64,000 nt of DNA from Portibacter lacus. Lineage in GTDB: Bacteria > Bacteroidota > Bacteroidia > Chitinophagales > Saprospiraceae. The stretch covers positions 423,001 to 487,000 of the forward strand of contig NZ_JAJNKA010000002.1 in the NCBI RefSeq assembly GCF_021533215.1, written 5' to 3'. Made by a program: the position numbers and the translations under genes. A model generated the notes under the pieces. The model had not been told where the DNA came from. It searched no databases and worked only from the letters and a program-made list of their open reading frames with translations. Of this stretch, positions 55,251-63,934 are shown in pieces. Numbering within the stretch: the stretch's first letter is position 1; each line of letters opens with the position of its first letter.

Positions 55251-56951
55251 ATGAAAAAAACATTTACTTTTTTATTAATGGTGCTTATTCTAGGGCTATG
55301 CACCGCTTTAAAAGCTCAGACAGCACTTGATCCAAATCAATTTGTAAACACTCAAATTACTGCTGATGGTGTTTATACTATGGAAGCTGGCGGATTTTAT
55401 GCATTTGACGGCCGTTTAGATTTAGTACATGATGTTACGATCCAAGGTCCAAGTGAAGACTGGATTAGAGACCAGGCTAACCCACCTGTCATATTACAAA
55501 CTCCAGGAGCTGACGGTTCACAAAGACAATTCATGCAAATTAATGAAGGTGGAAAATTGACACTTGAGAATGTTATTTTAAGTGGAACACATAGTAATGA
55601 TGAAGTTTGTAGAGTTATGATAAACAATACTGGTGGCAGCGGATTTGTTGTAGATAACTGCGTGATTACAGACTGGACAGATTTTGCACTTAGAAATCAG
55701 AACTCTGAAGCAGAAAGTATCTCCGTAACGAATACTGTTTTCATAAATGGTGTAAGGGTAAGTTATTCTCAGTGGGGTGGTTTCCCGATACGTATGGATA
55801 GTGCACCTGATGAAGTAATCTGGGAGAACAATACCATAGTGAACTGTGGACGTTTACTTGCAAATGCTGGTCCTTTCGAAGAAGCGACTATTCATCAGAC
55901 GCATAACACCGTGGTTAATCAAATCGTAGCTGGTGAAGAGCATCGTGGAAATGAAATCATTCAAGCAAATAACATTTTCTACAATTACCACTTTATTGGA
56001 TATGCAACTGAAAATCATTCCGCACCTAGTGATAACTATGCAACATATTGGACTGGATTAAACGTATTTTCTCCATTAGCAAATGCTTTAGATCATATAT
56101 CATTGTATGTAGGACAGAATCTATTTTATCGTCCACAGGAAGTTGTAGACTGGTTCGAAACAAAATCTGGTGATTCTATAGCATTGAGTAAATTATGGGA
56201 ATTTGCAGAAGTAGATTCTTTCATATTGGCGGATGACAACTATAGAATTGGTGCAAATTACGCAGATATTGATCCTGGATTCGCTTCTGTTCCAGATAAT
56301 ATCGGAACAATTGTAGAAAACATTAACCTTCACTATAATAGAACACCAGATGATAATTGGATCGATTGGAGAATTCCATCACCGGTTACCTTCGATGCTA
56401 ATAGTGCTCCTTCACTTAGTAACTGGCCGCCAGCATTTGATTTGAGTTACTCTAATTCAGGTTTGCAAACAGCAGGAACAGACGGACTACCTCTTGGAGA
56501 TTTAAACTGGTTCCCTGAGAAAAAAGCAGAATATTTAGCTAACAGAGATGCTTTTATAGCAGACATCAGAGACTCAATGCTTAATGCTCAACTTTTCTAC
56601 GATCCAGAAACGATGGATAATACTCCATTGATTACTGAATTGTCAAGTTCTGTTAAAGAATTAAGAGATCCAAGTCAATTAAATTCTGCTGGAAACTTTC
56701 CAAATCCATTTACTGATATTACAACAATCAAATTCGGAATTAAACAACAATCTGATGTAACACTAAGTGTTTATGACCTTGTTGGAAAGAAAATTTATGA
56801 GTCTAGTCAAGATGGATTAGCTCCAGGTTCTTATGTCTTTAATTTTAACGGCGCTAACCTAAGCAGTGGTACTTATTTTTATAAGATCAATGCAGTTGGT
56901 AAGAACGGTCAAAATTATGTGGCTTCTAAGAAAATGATTTTATCTAAATAA
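55251..56951 (+). CDS. Secreted right-handed beta-helix protein with T9SS sorting domain, copy B
   Basis: A 566-residue paralog of the 44891 product: same signal (ending ALKAQ), same repeat landmarks (LTLENVILSGTHSNDE; FALRNQN; YSQWGGFPIRMD; VIWENNTIVNCGRLLAN) and the same T9SS tail (NFPNPFTDITTIKFGI, LSSGTYFYKINA). The central insert between residues ~255 and 380 is the most divergent part. Probably a surface glycan-active or glycan-binding protein paired with receptor B. Confidence 0.75.
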   Translation: MKKTFTFLLMVLILGLCTALKAQTALDPNQFVNTQITADGVYTMEAGGFYAFDGRLDLVHDVTIQGPSEDWIRDQANPPVILQTPGADGSQRQFMQINEGGKLTLENVILSGTHSNDEVCRVMINNTGGSGFVVDNCVITDWTDFALRNQNSEAESISVTNTVFINGVRVSYSQWGGFPIRMDSAPDEVIWENNTIVNCGRLLANAGPFEEATIHQTHNTVVNQIVAGEEHRGNEIIQANNIFYNYHFIGYATENHSAPSDNYATYWTGLNVFSPLANALDHISLYVGQNLFYRPQEVVDWFETKSGDSIALSKLWEFAEVDSFILADDNYRIGANYADIDPGFASVPDNIGTIVENINLHYNRTPDDNWIDWRIPSPVTFDANSAPSLSNWPPAFDLSYSNSGLQTAGTDGLPLGDLNWFPEKKAEYLANRDAFIADIRDSMLNAQLFYDPETMDNTPLITELSSSVKELRDPSQLNSAGNFPNPFTDITTIKFGIKQQSDVTLSVYDLVGKKIYESSQDGLAPGSYVFNFNGANLSSGTYFYKINAVGKNGQNYVASKKMILSK

Positions 56952-56965
56952 ATAATGGTTATAAG

Positions 56966-57003
56966 ATTTGCTCGTAATGTACATAACGGGCAAATTTTAT
57001 TTT
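56966..57003 (+). terminator. Rho-independent terminator after beta-helix gene B
   Basis: ATTTGCTCG pairs with CGGGCAAAT (one G-U) around a 12-base loop, followed by a T-rich tail, 15 bases past the stop. It separates this block from the convergent GntR gene. Confidence 0.65.
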
Positions 57004-57056
57004 ATTGATATACCCAGCTGAAAATGTAAATGTATATTTTCTAATGAAAGAGTTGC

Positions 57057-57770
57057 TTATTTAAACCTAGCATAATGAGGTGTTAAATGCTCCCTCATTT
57101 TGTTTCTAAATTCTTCAGCAGTACCATGTTCTATTGCATCGATTAGGTCGAAATGATTGATTTTTCCTCTCGGTGGCTCTTCTTCTAATTTTGCTTCAAC
57201 AACCATCATGTAATTAAAAATAGGAAGCAGCATTTTCTGGAATCTTGTTAATGTAGAATTTCCTGTCATAGAATACAGCTTACCATGAAATTCTATTTCA
57301 TACTTAGACCTAACTTTTTGAGACGTTTTACACTTTGGATCTTTCGCTTCACGCTCTGCAATATTTCTTAATCTTAAAATATCTTTTTCCGTTTTTCTTA
57401 TGAATAAAAGGTCTGACATTCCCACTTCTAGAACGAGACGCAATTCGAATACATCTTGCATGGTTTCCTCACTTAATAGTGCTGGGTCCATCAGTCTAGT
57501 CATGCTACTAAGAATATCCGGCTCAGTAATGATCATGCCTTTTCTTTTTTTAGATTCGACCATTCCCAACATTTTCAGTCGACTTAGACCTTCTCTAACC
57601 ACATTTCTACTTACTCCTAATGCTTCGGCTAATTCCATCTCTTTAGGCAAGGAGTCACCCGCATTAAAATTATTAGATTTCAGATACTCCATTAACTTTT
57701 TTTCAACAAGGTCTGCAAGTGAAGCATTCTTAATTGGAACTATATTTATATCAAGATCATTATTTTCCAT
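57057..57770 (-). CDS. GntR/FadR-subfamily transcriptional regulator
   Basis: A 237-residue regulator. Its GntR winged helix (residues about 15-80) shows NFNAGDSLPKEMELAEALGV and SRNVVREGLSRLKMLGMVESKKRKGMII. The C-terminal all-helical FCD domain has ELRLVLEVGMSDLL, FHGKLYSMTGN and HFDLIDAIEHGTAEEFRNKMREHL. FCD domains usually bind small organic acids such as uronates. It is divergent from the GH28/symporter/MIOX operon across a palindrome-rich spacer, so it probably controls that operon and perhaps the TonB-receptor block through a shared motif. Confidence 0.9.
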   Translation of the reverse strand: MENNDLDINIVPIKNASLADLVEKKLMEYLKSNNFNAGDSLPKEMELAEALGVSRNVVREGLSRLKMLGMVESKKRKGMIITEPDILSSMTRLMDPALLSEETMQDVFELRLVLEVGMSDLLFIRKTEKDILRLRNIAEREAKDPKCKTSQKVRSKYEIEFHGKLYSMTGNSTLTRFQKMLLPIFNYMMVVEAKLEEEPPRGKINHFDLIDAIEHGTAEEFRNKMREHLTPHYARFK

Positions 57771-57850
57771 AAATTCATTTTATACGTTTCTCTTTCATTC
57801 AAAAATCAGAGATCGAAACTCCTACTAATCTATTTGAAATTTAAAAATAG

Positions 57851-57870
57851 TAGTAATATTCAAATTACTA
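57851..57870. promoter_or_regulatory. Palindrome in GntR/GH28 intergenic region
   Basis: TAGTAAT and ATTACTA are a perfect 7-bp inverted repeat around ATTCAA. It lies about 80 bases before the GntR gene and suits a dimeric regulator. A second inverted repeat (GCAATAC at 57877 and GTATTGC near 57905) overlaps the same region. Confidence 0.5.
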
Positions 57871-57967
57871 TAGACGGCAATACTGCATTTCTAATTTTTC
57901 CAATGTATTGCTATTTTTTAACATCAAAAAATGCCTCCAATAGCCTGATTTTAAAGATATAAATAAT

Positions 57968-57999
57968 ATATTGCAATATGTAGTAATGTAGGACATAAC
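57968..57999. promoter_or_regulatory. Composite motif immediately upstream of GH28 gene
   Basis: ATATTGCAATAT (57968-57979, perfect 12-bp palindrome), TAGTAAT and GTAGGACATA. The outer boxes match 41723-41754 at identical spacing. It touches the GH28 start at 58002, so a bound repressor would block transcription or translation start. Confidence 0.5.
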
Positions 58000-58001
58000 A
58001 T

Positions 58002-59399
58002 ATGAATGAATACAACATACTAAATTTTGGTGCAATAGGCAATGGGATTAATGATGATTCTGAATCAATTCAGAAAACCATTAAAACTTGTTCGGAAAAC
58101 GGAGGAGGCAGAGTGCTTATTCCAGGGGGATTCACTTTTCTTAGCGGCCCCTTTGACCTAGCGTCCAATATTGAATTTCATGTTCAAACCGGAGCAATTC
58201 TACAAGCGATTGCTGATGAAAGCGTATACCACAAAAGTGCGTTCAAGGAAAATAAAGGTGAAGGTAGCATCTGGATCGGAGGCGAAGACCTGAACAATGT
58301 TGTTATAACAGGAGGTGGAATCATCGATGGAAATGGAATGGCCTTTATGGGTCGTGAAAGTCATGGTGCATATGAACTGAAACCATTTGACATTATCGAT
58401 CCTAGGCCTCATATCTTAACCCTTGTCGGAGGTCATAATATAAAAGTTCACAACATCACTTTTAAAGATGCTGCTTACTGGGGGCTCCATTTTGTTGGGT
58501 GCAAAGATGTCTTGATCAGTAACATTTCTATCTATAATAATTTAAAAATCCGTAATGGTGACGGCATTGACCTTGATCATTGTCAAAATGTAAATATCAG
58601 TAATTGTCATATAGAATCTGGCGATGATTGCATTTGCTTTAAAAATAGACGTGAATATTCTGAATATGGCCCATGCACTGACATCACTGTTAATGGATGC
58701 ACACTTGTTTCCACATCTTGTGCGATAAAATTTGGCTCTGAAAATGTAGACGCCATCGAAAATGTCATCATTAGCAATTGCATCATTAAAAATAGCAATA
58801 GAGGAATAGGCATACAAAATAGAGATGAAGGCACAATTTCGAATATTCTCATTTCGAATATTATAATGAATTGCCGACTTTTTTCTGATGTTTGGTGGGG
58901 AAAAGCGGAGCCCGTTTACATTACTGCTTTCCCTAGAGCCACTACCAATGATAAGGATAGCGGAATCAGATTGCCGAATGGCGCCTCTAAAGGATTCGTT
59001 GGTGAAGTTAAAGACATTACCATTACTAATATAAAATGTAGTAGCGAAAATGGTATATTCGTAGGAGCCGAAGAACAAAATAAAATTAGAAACATTAAAT
59101 TTAACAACATCGATCTTAAGATAAATAAAACCACTGCATATCGTGGCGGCATCTATGATTGCCGTCCGTGTGAAGGTCCGCCTTTAGTGGAAGAAGGGAC
59201 ATCTGGTTTCTATCTGATGAATGTGAAAGATGTTTCTATTCACAATTCGGAAGTGAAATGGGGCAAAACTCGGCCATCATATTTTAAGGAAGGTATCACA
59301 AAAGTTAATTGTAAGAGCATTCTGGTAAGCAACTCAATATTCCCGAATGAAGAGCATCTTACAAATCTCACCATTCCAAAAATAAAAAAAATCAAGTAA
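58002..59399 (+). CDS. GH28-family (polygalacturonase-like) glycoside hydrolase without signal peptide
   Basis: A 465-residue protein. YNILNFGAIGNGINDDSESIQ is the usual GH28 opening, followed by a beta-helix with NGDGIDLDHC (185-194) and SGDDCICFK (206-214), which carry the conserved Asp residues. The third canonical motif (GHG) is replaced by KFGSEN, as in several non-pectinase subgroups. No signal peptide or lipobox is visible, so it should act in the cytoplasm on an imported oligosaccharide. The stop abuts the symporter ATG (TAA-ATG), so uptake and hydrolysis are directly coupled. A galacturonide or glucuronide substrate is plausible but unproven. Confidence 0.8.
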   Translation: MNEYNILNFGAIGNGINDDSESIQKTIKTCSENGGGRVLIPGGFTFLSGPFDLASNIEFHVQTGAILQAIADESVYHKSAFKENKGEGSIWIGGEDLNNVVITGGGIIDGNGMAFMGRESHGAYELKPFDIIDPRPHILTLVGGHNIKVHNITFKDAAYWGLHFVGCKDVLISNISIYNNLKIRNGDGIDLDHCQNVNISNCHIESGDDCICFKNRREYSEYGPCTDITVNGCTLVSTSCAIKFGSENVDAIENVIISNCIIKNSNRGIGIQNRDEGTISNILISNIIMNCRLFSDVWWGKAEPVYITAFPRATTNDKDSGIRLPNGASKGFVGEVKDITITNIKCSSENGIFVGAEEQNKIRNIKFNNIDLKINKTTAYRGGIYDCRPCEGPPLVEEGTSGFYLMNVKDVSIHNSEVKWGKTRPSYFKEGITKVNCKSILVSNSIFPNEEHLTNLTIPKIKKIK

Positions 59400-61589
59400 A
59401 TGATTCTGGGGCTTTCATATGTGGATTTAGGTATAATGCTTATATACTTCGGGATCATTATCTACATAGGCATAAGAGCAAGTTTCAATATTAAATCTCA
59501 AGAAGATTATTTACTAGGAGGAAGAAAGTTCGGAAAACTGACGAGCACATTCGCTTCATTTGGTCAAGCTACATCCGCTGATGGACCCGCAGGAGTTGCG
59601 ACTACAACTTTTAATAATGGTGCCTCAGGAATATGGAGTTCCTTATTGATGCTTTTCGTTACGCCATTGTTCTGGATTACAGCACCTTGGTTACGACGAC
59701 TAAGAATGCTAACCATGGGAGACTTCTATCTCGAAAGATATGGATCTAAAAAAATGGCTGCAACTTATGCCATCATCGCTTCCATAGGAATGATGGGGCT
59801 TCTCTCTGTTGGATACATGGCAGTATCGAAAACTGCCCAAGCCATGACGCCTAAAAGTATAGAAAGTTTATCTCAAGATGAAGTTTCAGAAAGAGAACGA
59901 GCCTTAGAGCTGAAAGTCTTGGAAAGCAAAGATTTATTAAGCTTGTCACAAACAGAAAAAGCACAATTAGATAGGCTAAGGATAGAAAAACCAAGGTCCC
60001 TTTTCTCCCATTTAAATTCAGGCTATTTAATATGGGGGATTTGCTTATTAGTGATCCTATACACCGTGTTAGGAGGACTAGAAGCAGCTATATATACCGA
60101 TCTGCTTCAAGGTGTTTTCATCGTTTTTCTTTCGATCATTTTACTGCCTTTTGCTTGGTCTTCTATTAACGACCGTTATGGAGGAGAAGGCGTACTAAAT
60201 GCCCTTGAAAATCTACATCAAAATTTGCCTGAACACTTTTTTGAAATATTCGGGTCGCCCCAAACCATAGATTTTACTTGGTATTTTATTTTGACAGCTG
60301 CCTTAGTATCGGGGATAACAGTTGTTACGCAACCGAATCAATTGGTAACTGCTGGAGCAGCAAAAGATGAGATGTCAGCCAGAGTAGGATTTGTGACAGG
60401 GACCTTTATGAAAAGAGTCATTACAGTATTATGGGGAATGTTAGGTTTAGCTGCCATACTATTATACAGTGGTGAAATCACCAATTCTGACTTGGTGTGG
60501 GGGCATGCTACAAGAGAATTACTTGGTTCTTTGAACATCGGCTTAGTTGGATTAATGCTAGCCAGCATGATGGCTGCATTGATGTCTACAGCTGATTGTT
60601 TAATGCTCACCGTTTCAGGATTAATAGTAAGTAACTTATATAAACCATTCTTCCCGAATGCTTCAGAGTCAAGACTTATTTTCGTCGGCCGAATCGCTGG
60701 AGCTTCATTCCTAATCGGAGGGGCGATAATAACTACTCAATTTGATGACATTCTCCAGATCTTAAAATTCATCTGGGAATTCTTTGTAATTTTTGCTGCT
60801 GCATTTTGGCTGGGGCTAAAGTGGAGAAAAGCAAATGCGACAGGAGCATGGTTAAGTATCGGAGCATCATTTGCAATCTTTTATTTAATCCCGATTTTAC
60901 TACCATTACTTTTTCCTCAATTGAAAACTTCACCAACTTTGCTTAAGCAAACAGCACCTCCGCCAATAGAGCGCCAATATGCTGTGAAAAGTATGGATAT
61001 CGACCTGAGAAACAAAGAAATTAAAGAATGGGAAGCTAACAGTGTTGTTATTGCTAGTACTCCGAGGCCAACAGAACTTGTACTTGGTGAACCTTACACT
61101 AAATCATTTCAACTACCTAAAAAGTCTATTTTTTGGTCAAAAAAAGTTAAAACAAATGATAGTGGAGTCCTAGAAGGCTCTGGTTATATATATTTAGAAT
61201 TGGTTTTGATCAATGCCTTAGGTTTTGATCTGAGTAAAAATCCTTTCGCATTAAATGAATCCATTCGAATGCTAATTCGATTGATTTTTCCGTTTATCTT
61301 ATTGATCTTAGGATCATTATTATGGAAGCGGGACGAAGATCAATTATTGATCGATTTTTATTCGAAAATGAGAACCCCAGTAAGTGAAGAAAGTAAATCC
61401 CGTGATAGAGAGATCGTACAAGAAGCAAGGGAAAATTTCACTTCGACTGAAAGCATACTAGTGTTTCCCAAATCAGATTGGGAGTTTTATAAATGGAAAA
61501 AATTAGACTGGACTGGCTTTATCTTAGCATGGGTAATGGTCGTTCTGGTGCTTATGATGTTATATTTTGCAGTAACTGTTGGAAATTAA
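59400..61589 (+). CDS. Sodium/solute symporter (SSS family), long form
   Basis: A 729-residue membrane protein. The SSS signature is clear (SQEDYLLGGRKFGKLTSTFASFGQATSADGPAG; LGGLEAAIYTDLLQGVFIVF; LASMMAALMSTADCLMLTVSG). It carries an extra soluble stretch after an early TM segment (residues about 153-203, ESLSQDEVSERERALELKVL) and a large loop plus extra TM segments at the C-terminus. It lies between GH28 and MIOX in one operon, which suggests uptake of an inositol-, uronate- or oligosaccharide-type solute. Confidence 0.85.
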   Translation: MILGLSYVDLGIMLIYFGIIIYIGIRASFNIKSQEDYLLGGRKFGKLTSTFASFGQATSADGPAGVATTTFNNGASGIWSSLLMLFVTPLFWITAPWLRRLRMLTMGDFYLERYGSKKMAATYAIIASIGMMGLLSVGYMAVSKTAQAMTPKSIESLSQDEVSERERALELKVLESKDLLSLSQTEKAQLDRLRIEKPRSLFSHLNSGYLIWGICLLVILYTVLGGLEAAIYTDLLQGVFIVFLSIILLPFAWSSINDRYGGEGVLNALENLHQNLPEHFFEIFGSPQTIDFTWYFILTAALVSGITVVTQPNQLVTAGAAKDEMSARVGFVTGTFMKRVITVLWGMLGLAAILLYSGEITNSDLVWGHATRELLGSLNIGLVGLMLASMMAALMSTADCLMLTVSGLIVSNLYKPFFPNASESRLIFVGRIAGASFLIGGAIITTQFDDILQILKFIWEFFVIFAAAFWLGLKWRKANATGAWLSIGASFAIFYLIPILLPLLFPQLKTSPTLLKQTAPPPIERQYAVKSMDIDLRNKEIKEWEANSVVIASTPRPTELVLGEPYTKSFQLPKKSIFWSKKVKTNDSGVLEGSGYIYLELVLINALGFDLSKNPFALNESIRMLIRLIFPFILLILGSLLWKRDEDQLLIDFYSKMRTPVSEESKSRDREIVQEARENFTSTESILVFPKSDWEFYKWKKLDWTGFILAWVMVVLVLMMLYFAVTVGN

Positions 61590-61597
61590 AAAAAAAA

Positions 61598-62470
61598 ATG
61601 AAAAAAGAATTAACAAAAGAACAGAAAAAGGAAGCATATGATGTTATGGAAATGTGGGAAGATGATGTTTTACAAAGGTATCCTGAAAATCAGGAAAAAG
61701 CCAAAGAAGAATTTCGGAACTACGATGCACCCGGAATAGATACCGTTAAACAATTCTACAAAACCAATCACGAGTTTCAAACTTACGACTTCGTTCTTGG
61801 GAAAGAGAAGCAATATCTTTCATTGAATATGAGAGAAATGAAGCTTTGGGATGCTGTAGAATTTCTGAACACTTTAGTCGATGATAGCGATCCAGATACA
61901 GACCTGGACCAAACGCAACATTTGCTTCAAACTTCTGAGGCGATTCGTGCAGATGGTCATCCAGATTGGTTCGTACTAACAGGATTTCTTCATGATTTAG
62001 GAAAAGTGCTATGTCTTTTCGGTGAACCACAATGGGCTGTAGTAGGAGATACTTTCCCTGTAGGTTGTAAGTTCTCGGACAAGATTGTCTATCCAGAGTT
62101 TTTCAGCTTGAATCCAGATAGCACAAATAAAGATTACAACACCAAATACGGTGTCTATGAAGAACATTGTGGACTAGACAACGTTCATATGTCTTGGGGT
62201 CATGATGAGTACATCTATCACATTATGAAAGATTACCTACCTGAAGAAGGTCTAGCGATGCTTAGATATCACAGCTTCTACTCTCAGCACAGAGAGAATG
62301 CGTATGATCACTTGATGGTGAAACATGACCATGAAATGTTCAAGTGGGTAGATACCTTTAATAAATATGATCTGTATTCTAAAGCTGCAGTACCGCCGAA
62401 TGTAAAAGAATTAAGACCTTATTACGAAGACTTAGCTGCTAAGTTTCTTCCAGATACATTAAAGTTCTAG
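61598..62470 (+). CDS. Myo-inositol oxygenase (MIOX)
   Basis: 290 residues from ATG 61598, preceded by an A9 run; an in-frame ATG at 61493 lies within the symporter gene and is unlikely. The di-iron ligand set of MIOX is complete: GHPDWF (His), FLHDLGKV (His-Asp), SWGHDEY (His), RYHSFY (His) and NKYDLYSK (Asp). The enzyme cleaves myo-inositol with O2 to D-glucuronate, so the host uses oxygen. Its place behind the symporter and GH28 genes suggests inositol or inositol glycosides as the imported substrate. Downstream glucuronate enzymes are not in the window. Confidence 0.9.
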   Translation: MKKELTKEQKKEAYDVMEMWEDDVLQRYPENQEKAKEEFRNYDAPGIDTVKQFYKTNHEFQTYDFVLGKEKQYLSLNMREMKLWDAVEFLNTLVDDSDPDTDLDQTQHLLQTSEAIRADGHPDWFVLTGFLHDLGKVLCLFGEPQWAVVGDTFPVGCKFSDKIVYPEFFSLNPDSTNKDYNTKYGVYEEHCGLDNVHMSWGHDEYIYHIMKDYLPEEGLAMLRYHSFYSQHRENAYDHLMVKHDHEMFKWVDTFNKYDLYSKAAVPPNVKELRPYYEDLAAKFLPDTLKF

Positions 62471-62490
62471 GATCACATCTGATCAATAAA

Positions 62491-62554
62491 GTTTGGGTTA
62501 CAACCTAGATATGCCAAAAGATAACAATTGGAATATTCAGATGATAACCCAAAC
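62491..62554. terminator. Inverted repeat between MIOX and convergent gene, possible terminator
   Basis: GTTTGGGTTA (62491-62500) and TAACCCAAAC (62545-62554) are a perfect 10-bp inverted repeat with a 44-base loop. It is followed by a T-rich stretch (TTCCTTTTA) on the plus strand and sits 20 bases past the MIOX stop. The long loop makes termination uncertain. Confidence 0.45.
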
Positions 62555-62560
62555 TTCCTT

Positions 62561-63934
62561 TTATCCAATGACGCCTCCATTCGGATTGTATCCTAAATAG
62601 GGCACTTCTTTTTCCTTGAAATGTATTCCATAACCTTTTAACTCATTCAAAATTGGTTCGTAAACCTCTTTGGATATAGGTAACTGAACGCCGGGAGTTG
62701 TAATTTCCTTATTTAAAATTTTAAGCGCTGCAATAGCGACTGGTAGCCCAACAGTGGCTGCCATAGCAGTATAGGTTTGATCTTCACCTATAAGGACCAT
62801 ATTACTATCGATCTGATATTTTTCATCTTGAAGAACATATCCAAATTTGTGATACATCACGATCATGTCTTTTTCATCTTGTCGTAAAGTCCATTTATCC
62901 ATCAGAATCTTCTGGAGTGCTTGTGCAGGTGTTGCATTTTCTATGCCGATCTTCTTTTCAGCGTTAAATATATCCAACTCCAGAAGTTTGTACCACATTA
63001 AATCATCTTGCTCAATCTTTAATGCATACCTCATTTTTAGTTCAACAGAATCTGTAGGAGAGTAAGCGAGAAATAAATTGATAAAATCTCTATAGCTCAT
63101 TTTAGCTGAGTCTGGAATCACATAACTATCATCCGTCATCCCTAGCTGAACAAACATATTCCATGCTTTGCTAAAACCAACTCTACGCATAGTTCCTCTA
63201 AATAATGTCCCAATATCATCCAACCCATAAATCTTTCGATATTTCAGTGAATTACGATTAGCATAACCTTCGAACCTTCCATATCCATCTATATCAAGAA
63301 ACTCAGTTCTTCTAAACAACCTGTGATAAGGAATATACTTATACGAACCTTCTTGGATGAACTCAGCCGCTCCACCCTGTCCTGCCAAAACTACATTCCT
63401 AGGATTCCAAGTAAATTTATAATGCCATAGATTATTATCTGACTCTGGTGCTACTAGTCCTCCCGTGAATGATTCGAACATAATCATCTTGCCTCCTTGG
63501 TCACGTATTCTATCGATCACTTGCATTGCGCTCATATGATCGATGCCCGGATCTACGCCTATTTCGTTCATGAATACCAATCCTTTGGCTTTTGCTTCTT
63601 CATCCAGAGCTTGCATTTCATCGCTTATATAGGAGGCCGTAACTAAATTCTTATTGTAGTTAATACAATCTTTTGCGACTTCGATATGAAATCGAGCAGG
63701 TAGCATTGAAATAATAAGATCAGCAGCTTGGATTGCAGCCCGACGCTTATCTATTTCAAAAATATCAAGCTGCATGCCTTTAGCATTAGCATGTCCTTGA
63801 GTATATTTCTTAGCAGTTTCTTCAGAAATATCTCCAATAGTAATAAAGATATTCTCCTCTTCGGATTTGTCTAATAGATACTTAATTAGACGAGTACAGG
63901 ATCGTCCTGCACCTATGATTAATATGTTTCGCAT
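62561..63934 (-). CDS. Saccharopine dehydrogenase-family oxidoreductase
   Basis: A 457-residue protein. The N-terminal Rossmann fold reads ILIIGAGRSCTRLIKYLL, then GDISEE, IISMLPARFHIEVAKDCI and VTASYISDEM, as in saccharopine dehydrogenase (Lys9-type). The conserved EIGVDPGIDHMSAM follows near residue 125, then the C-terminal domain (FESFTGGLVAPESDNNLWHYKFTWNPRNVVLAGQGG). The family couples saccharopine to lysine or related amino acids with NAD(P)H. In Bacteroidota it acts in lysine breakdown or related steps; the direction is not visible here. It faces the MIOX operon convergently and looks unrelated to it. Confidence 0.85.
   Translation of the reverse strand: MRNILIIGAGRSCTRLIKYLLDKSEEENIFITIGDISEETAKKYTQGHANAKGMQLDIFEIDKRRAAIQAADLIISMLPARFHIEVAKDCINYNKNLVTASYISDEMQALDEEAKAKGLVFMNEIGVDPGIDHMSAMQVIDRIRDQGGKMIMFESFTGGLVAPESDNNLWHYKFTWNPRNVVLAGQGGAAEFIQEGSYKYIPYHRLFRRTEFLDIDGYGRFEGYANRNSLKYRKIYGLDDIGTLFRGTMRRVGFSKAWNMFVQLGMTDDSYVIPDSAKMSYRDFINLFLAYSPTDSVELKMRYALKIEQDDLMWYKLLELDIFNAEKKIGIENATPAQALQKILMDKWTLRQDEKDMIVMYHKFGYVLQDEKYQIDSNMVLIGEDQTYTAMAATVGLPVAIAALKILNKEITTPGVQLPISKEVYEPILNELKGYGIHFKEKEVPYLGYNPNGGVIG

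Noticed and set aside
58542-59078. 178-codon minus-strand ORF within the GH28 gene
   Set aside because: Antisense to a conserved beta-helix coding region; low-complexity composition typical of a shadow frame.
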